Below the pieces are notes generated by a model. It searched no databases. It was not told the DNA's origin and was given only the letters and a program-made list of their open reading frames with translations. The position numbers were made by a program, and so were the translations under genes. Shown piece after piece: positions 61,692-64,000 of a stretch of 64,000 bases of DNA. The stretch comes from an uncultured Lacinutrix sp. (lineage in GTDB: Bacteria > Bacteroidota > Bacteroidia > Flavobacteriales > Flavobacteriaceae). The stretch spans positions 1-64,000 of the forward strand of contig NZ_CANMRQ010000013.1 of NCBI RefSeq assembly GCF_947500325.1. Direction: 5' to 3'. Each line of letters opens with the position of its first letter. Positions within the stretch are counted from its first letter, which is position 1.

Positions 61692-62670
61692 TCATTCTAA
61701 TTTCTCTAGTTGCTGTATTACTCATTGCCTCAATAACTGGTGCCATTTTATTAATTAAACTAGCCATAAATGGATAATCTAATTTATCTATTTCATCATC
61801 TACATGATGATAGAAATCAAAATTAGTTAAATCACAAGACGAAACAGTGTGAGATGGCACTTTAAATGCTTGGTAAAACGGGTAGTTATCTGAGCGTTTA
61901 AATAAGCTATATTTTTTTGAAACTTCTGAAAAACCTAACAGCTTATTACCAGCATATTCATTAGCTTTTTCTGCAAAGTTTGATAATTCATATCCAGAAA
62001 CAAATGCTTCATAATCTCTAGCTTTAAAAGGCACACCTATCATTTCGATATTAAACATAGTATAGAGATTAAAATTTTGCTCTTTTAATCTTTCTGCTAA
62101 ATGTTTTGACCCCAATAATCCTTTTTCTTCAGCAGTAAATGTAACAAACAATAAACTCCTTTTATTATTCTTTTTTGCAGCAAAGTATTTTGCTAAAGAT
62201 AAAACAGCACTTGTACCAGCTGCGTTATCATTAGCTCCATTGGCAATTGTATCGCCATTAACATCTTTCCCTATACCAATATGATCGTAATGCGCACCAA
62301 TAATAATAAATTCTTCTTTTAACTTTGAATCGCTACCTTCTAGGTATCCAACAACATTAAAAGCGTCCATCTCTCCAATTTTAAAGTTATCTCTATATGA
62401 TGTTGCATCGAAATAAGGTTTTAGCCCCATTTCTTTAAATTTATATTCAATCATTTTTGCAGAAGATTCAATTCCTGCACTTCCAGTATCTCTTCCTTCA
62501 AGATCATCTGATGCTAAAAAAGCTACAATATCTTTAACCTCATCACTTGTAATAGTTACAGTTTTTGAACTTACTCCATCTTTTCCAGGTTTCCCATCAT
62601 TACCTTTTAATTTAGCCCCACAAGAGATTAAAAGCAATGCTAATACTATAATTGAAATTGTTTTTTTCAT
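61681..62670 (-). CDS. M28-family aminopeptidase lipoprotein
   Basis: A 329-residue exported lipoprotein (MKKTISIIVLALLLIS then Cys17) with the M28 zinc-peptidase core: IIIGAHYDHIGIG (first His and Asp), IANGANDNAAGTSAVL (bridging Asp), FVTFTAEEKGLLGSKH (general-base Glu-Glu), FNIEMIG, and the last zinc His in SHTVSSCDLTNFDFYHHVDDE. It probably trims peptides at the envelope. Coupled to the SDR gene downstream; the spacing to pdhC upstream includes a terminator. Confidence 0.92.
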   Translation of the reverse strand: MKKTISIIVLALLLISCGAKLKGNDGKPGKDGVSSKTVTITSDEVKDIVAFLASDDLEGRDTGSAGIESSAKMIEYKFKEMGLKPYFDATSYRDNFKIGEMDAFNVVGYLEGSDSKLKEEFIIIGAHYDHIGIGKDVNGDTIANGANDNAAGTSAVLSLAKYFAAKKNNKRSLLFVTFTAEEKGLLGSKHLAERLKEQNFNLYTMFNIEMIGVPFKARDYEAFVSGYELSNFAEKANEYAGNKLLGFSEVSKKYSLFKRSDNYPFYQAFKVPSHTVSSCDLTNFDFYHHVDDEIDKLDYPFMASLINKMAPVIEAMSNTATREIRMNDN

Positions 62671-62694
62671 CTAAATTTTATTTGAGTTTAAAGA

Positions 62695-62731
62695 TAAAAA
62701 AAACCTACTTCATTTTATCGAAATAGGTTTT
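62695..62731 (-). terminator. Rho-independent terminator of the pyruvate dehydrogenase E2 gene
   Basis: On the minus strand AAAACCTA (62731-62724) pairs with TAGGTTTT (62707-62700), and a T run follows (A's at 62695-62703 on +). It lies 38 nt past the E2 stop. Confidence 0.8.
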
Positions 62732-62768
62732 GTATTATAAGATTCTTTTTAGTGTTTAGAACACCTTT

Positions 62769-64000
62769 TTATACTAACATAGTTACTGGGTTTTCAATAT
62801 AACCTTTTAAGGTTAATAAAAACTGAGCTCCAGTAGCTCCATCTACAGTTCTATGATCACATGCTAATGTTAATTTCATAGTATGACCAGGTACTACTTG
62901 TCCTTCTTTTACTACTGGTTTTTCTACAATAGCTCCAACCGAAAGAATTGCAGAGTTTGGCTGATTTATAATTGAAGTAAAACTTTCAATCCCAAACATA
63001 CCTAAATTAGATATAGTAAATGTACTGCCTTCCATTTCTGCTGGTGTTAACTTTTTAGCTCTTGCTCGCTTAGCAAAATCTCTAACTGAAGCCCCTATTT
63101 GAGGTAAACTTTGCTCATTAGCAAATTCTACTACAGGTACTACCAAACCTTCATCTACAGCTACTGCCACCCCAATATGAACGTGGTTATTAGTTCTAAT
63201 TTTATCACTAAACCATTGCGAATTTACTTGTGGATGCTGACGTAATGCTAAAGCACAGGCTTTAATAATCATGTCATTATAAGAAATTTTCACATCAGGA
63301 ATAGAATTGTATTGCCCACGGAAAGCTATAGCATTTTCCATATCAAACTCTACATTTAAGTAATAATGTGGCGCAGTAAATTTAGATTCACCTAAACGTT
63401 TAGCTATTACTTTACGCATTTGTGAATTTGCTTTCTCGTCAAAATCTTCTTGACCAGAAGCTACAAATTTAGCTACAGGTGTAGATGATTGTACTCCTGT
63501 ACTTGTTGGAGTATAATTTTCTATATCTTTCTTTACTATACGTCCGTTTTCACCAGATCCATTTACCTGAGATAAATTAATTCCTTTATCTTGAGCCATC
63601 TTTTTAGCTAAAGGAGAAGCAAATACTCTTCCATTAGAACCTGAATTTGAAGTTGAAATTGAGGCTTGAACATCTTGTTTAGGCGCTTCTTTTTTCTCTT
63701 CTACTTCTTTTGGGGTTTCTTCTACAACAGTAGCATCAGAACCACTATTTACTTTAAAGTTCTTAGCAAGAGAAGACACATCTGTTCCAGCTGGACCAAT
63801 AATAGCCAATAAAGCATCTACTTTTGCAGATTCTCCTTCATTTAAACCAACATGTAATAGAGTTCCTGCTTGGAATGATTCAAATTCCATTGTCGCTTTA
63901 TCTGTTTCAATCTCAGCTAAAATATCTCCTTCTTCAACAGTTTCTCCAACTTTTTTTAACCAAGTAGCTACCGTACCTTCTTCCATAGTATCACTTAAAC
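62769..64000 (-). CDS. pdhC: Dihydrolipoamide acetyltransferase, E2 of pyruvate dehydrogenase (5' end outside window)
   Basis: At least 410 residues; the frame runs off the window edge and the codons before the first ATG (63986) read LSDT, the usual lipoyl-domain opening, so the true start is beyond 64000. Order: lipoyl domain with the Lys in ETDKAT, a linker, the peripheral-subunit-binding domain (VFASPLAKKMAQDKGINLSQVNGSG...GRIVKKDIENY, in parts), and the acyltransferase domain with the catalytic HRTVDGATG near the C-terminus. It transfers acetyl groups to CoA in the pyruvate dehydrogenase complex. Whether another lipoyl domain lies upstream cannot be seen. Confidence 0.95.
   Translation of the reverse strand, partial: LSDTMEEGTVATWLKKVGETVEEGDILAEIETDKATMEFESFQAGTLLHVGLNEGESAKVDALLAIIGPAGTDVSSLAKNFKVNSGSDATVVEETPKEVEEKKEAPKQDVQASISTSNSGSNGRVFASPLAKKMAQDKGINLSQVNGSGENGRIVKKDIENYTPTSTGVQSSTPVAKFVASGQEDFDEKANSQMRKVIAKRLGESKFTAPHYYLNVEFDMENAIAFRGQYNSIPDVKISYNDMIIKACALALRQHPQVNSQWFSDKIRTNNHVHIGVAVAVDEGLVVPVVEFANEQSLPQIGASVRDFAKRARAKKLTPAEMEGSTFTISNLGMFGIESFTSIINQPNSAILSVGAIVEKPVVKEGQVVPGHTMKLTLACDHRTVDGATGAQFLLTLKGYIENPVTMLV

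Overview
The window is chromosomal DNA of a low-GC member of the Flavobacteriaceae (Bacteroidota). Supporting signs are two secreted proteins with C-terminal Por (type IX) sorting domains, many lipoproteins, TPR-linked histidine kinases, Bacteroidota-type -7 boxes (TAnnTTTG) in front of many genes, and a PafA-type phosphatase. No rRNA, tRNA, CRISPR array, transposase or integrase was recognised.

Region 1 (1-7289) differs from the rest. Seven unrelated single genes, all on the + strand, are each followed within about 0-13 nt of the stop codon by a 128-186 bp imperfect inverted repeat. The repeats have a core like GCCAAC at the left end, GTTGGC/GTTGAC at the right end, conserved inner arms and a private central hairpin. 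The next gene starts 20-38 nt after the right core. This one-gene/one-repeat layout resembles an integron cassette array without its integrase, but the core is not the canonical attC GTTRRRY. Cargo: a DUF6236-like protein, a PD-(D/E)XK nuclease-like protein, a Cys-pair protein, a lipoprotein, a secreted esterase and two different HAD-fold proteins.

Region 2 (7.5-17.4 kb) holds an MFS transporter, a macro-domain protein whose motif order looks circularly permuted, an NTF2-like protein, a UDG-fold protein, YaaA, a VOC protein, an RluA-type pseudouridine synthase coupled to a PASTA protein, Ddl, CoaD and a HEAT-repeat protein. Region 3 (17.4-28.8 kb) has tandem paralogous hybrid histidine kinases, a SulP transporter, an M14-like peptidase lipoprotein, a triple-repeat T9SS cargo protein and a NUDIX protein. 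Region 4 (28.8-42.3 kb) is housekeeping: pyrE, birA, rsfS-ftsH, LUD protein-cdsA-psd-acyl-CoA-binding protein, pafA, an MlaE/MlaF-type ABC pair, a DUF389 protein, mannose-1-phosphate guanylyltransferase and a SprT-like protein.

Region 5 (42.3-49.2 kb) is regulatory. It contains a three-gene operon (14-residue-repeat coiled-coil protein, membrane-anchored LuxR-type regulator, thioredoxin lipoprotein), a complete Crp/Fnr-type regulator frame with no ATG/GTG/TTG start, a DUF3995 protein, and a MerC/Fur pair sharing three copies of a 7-1-7 palindromic operator. One operator belongs to an orphan promoter next to four TGTACATTTT repeats.

Region 6 (49.3-64 kb) contains an FG-GAP T9SS protein, argS, a CpcT/CpeT-like protein, a TPR histidine kinase, ctlX, two divergent lipoprotein genes sharing an N-terminal signature across a strong palindrome, a thioredoxin-fold protein, an SDR enzyme, an M28 peptidase and the cut-off pyruvate dehydrogenase E2 gene. 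Several start sites were moved from the longest frame to starts compatible with promoters, repeats or signal peptides; reasons are given per gene.
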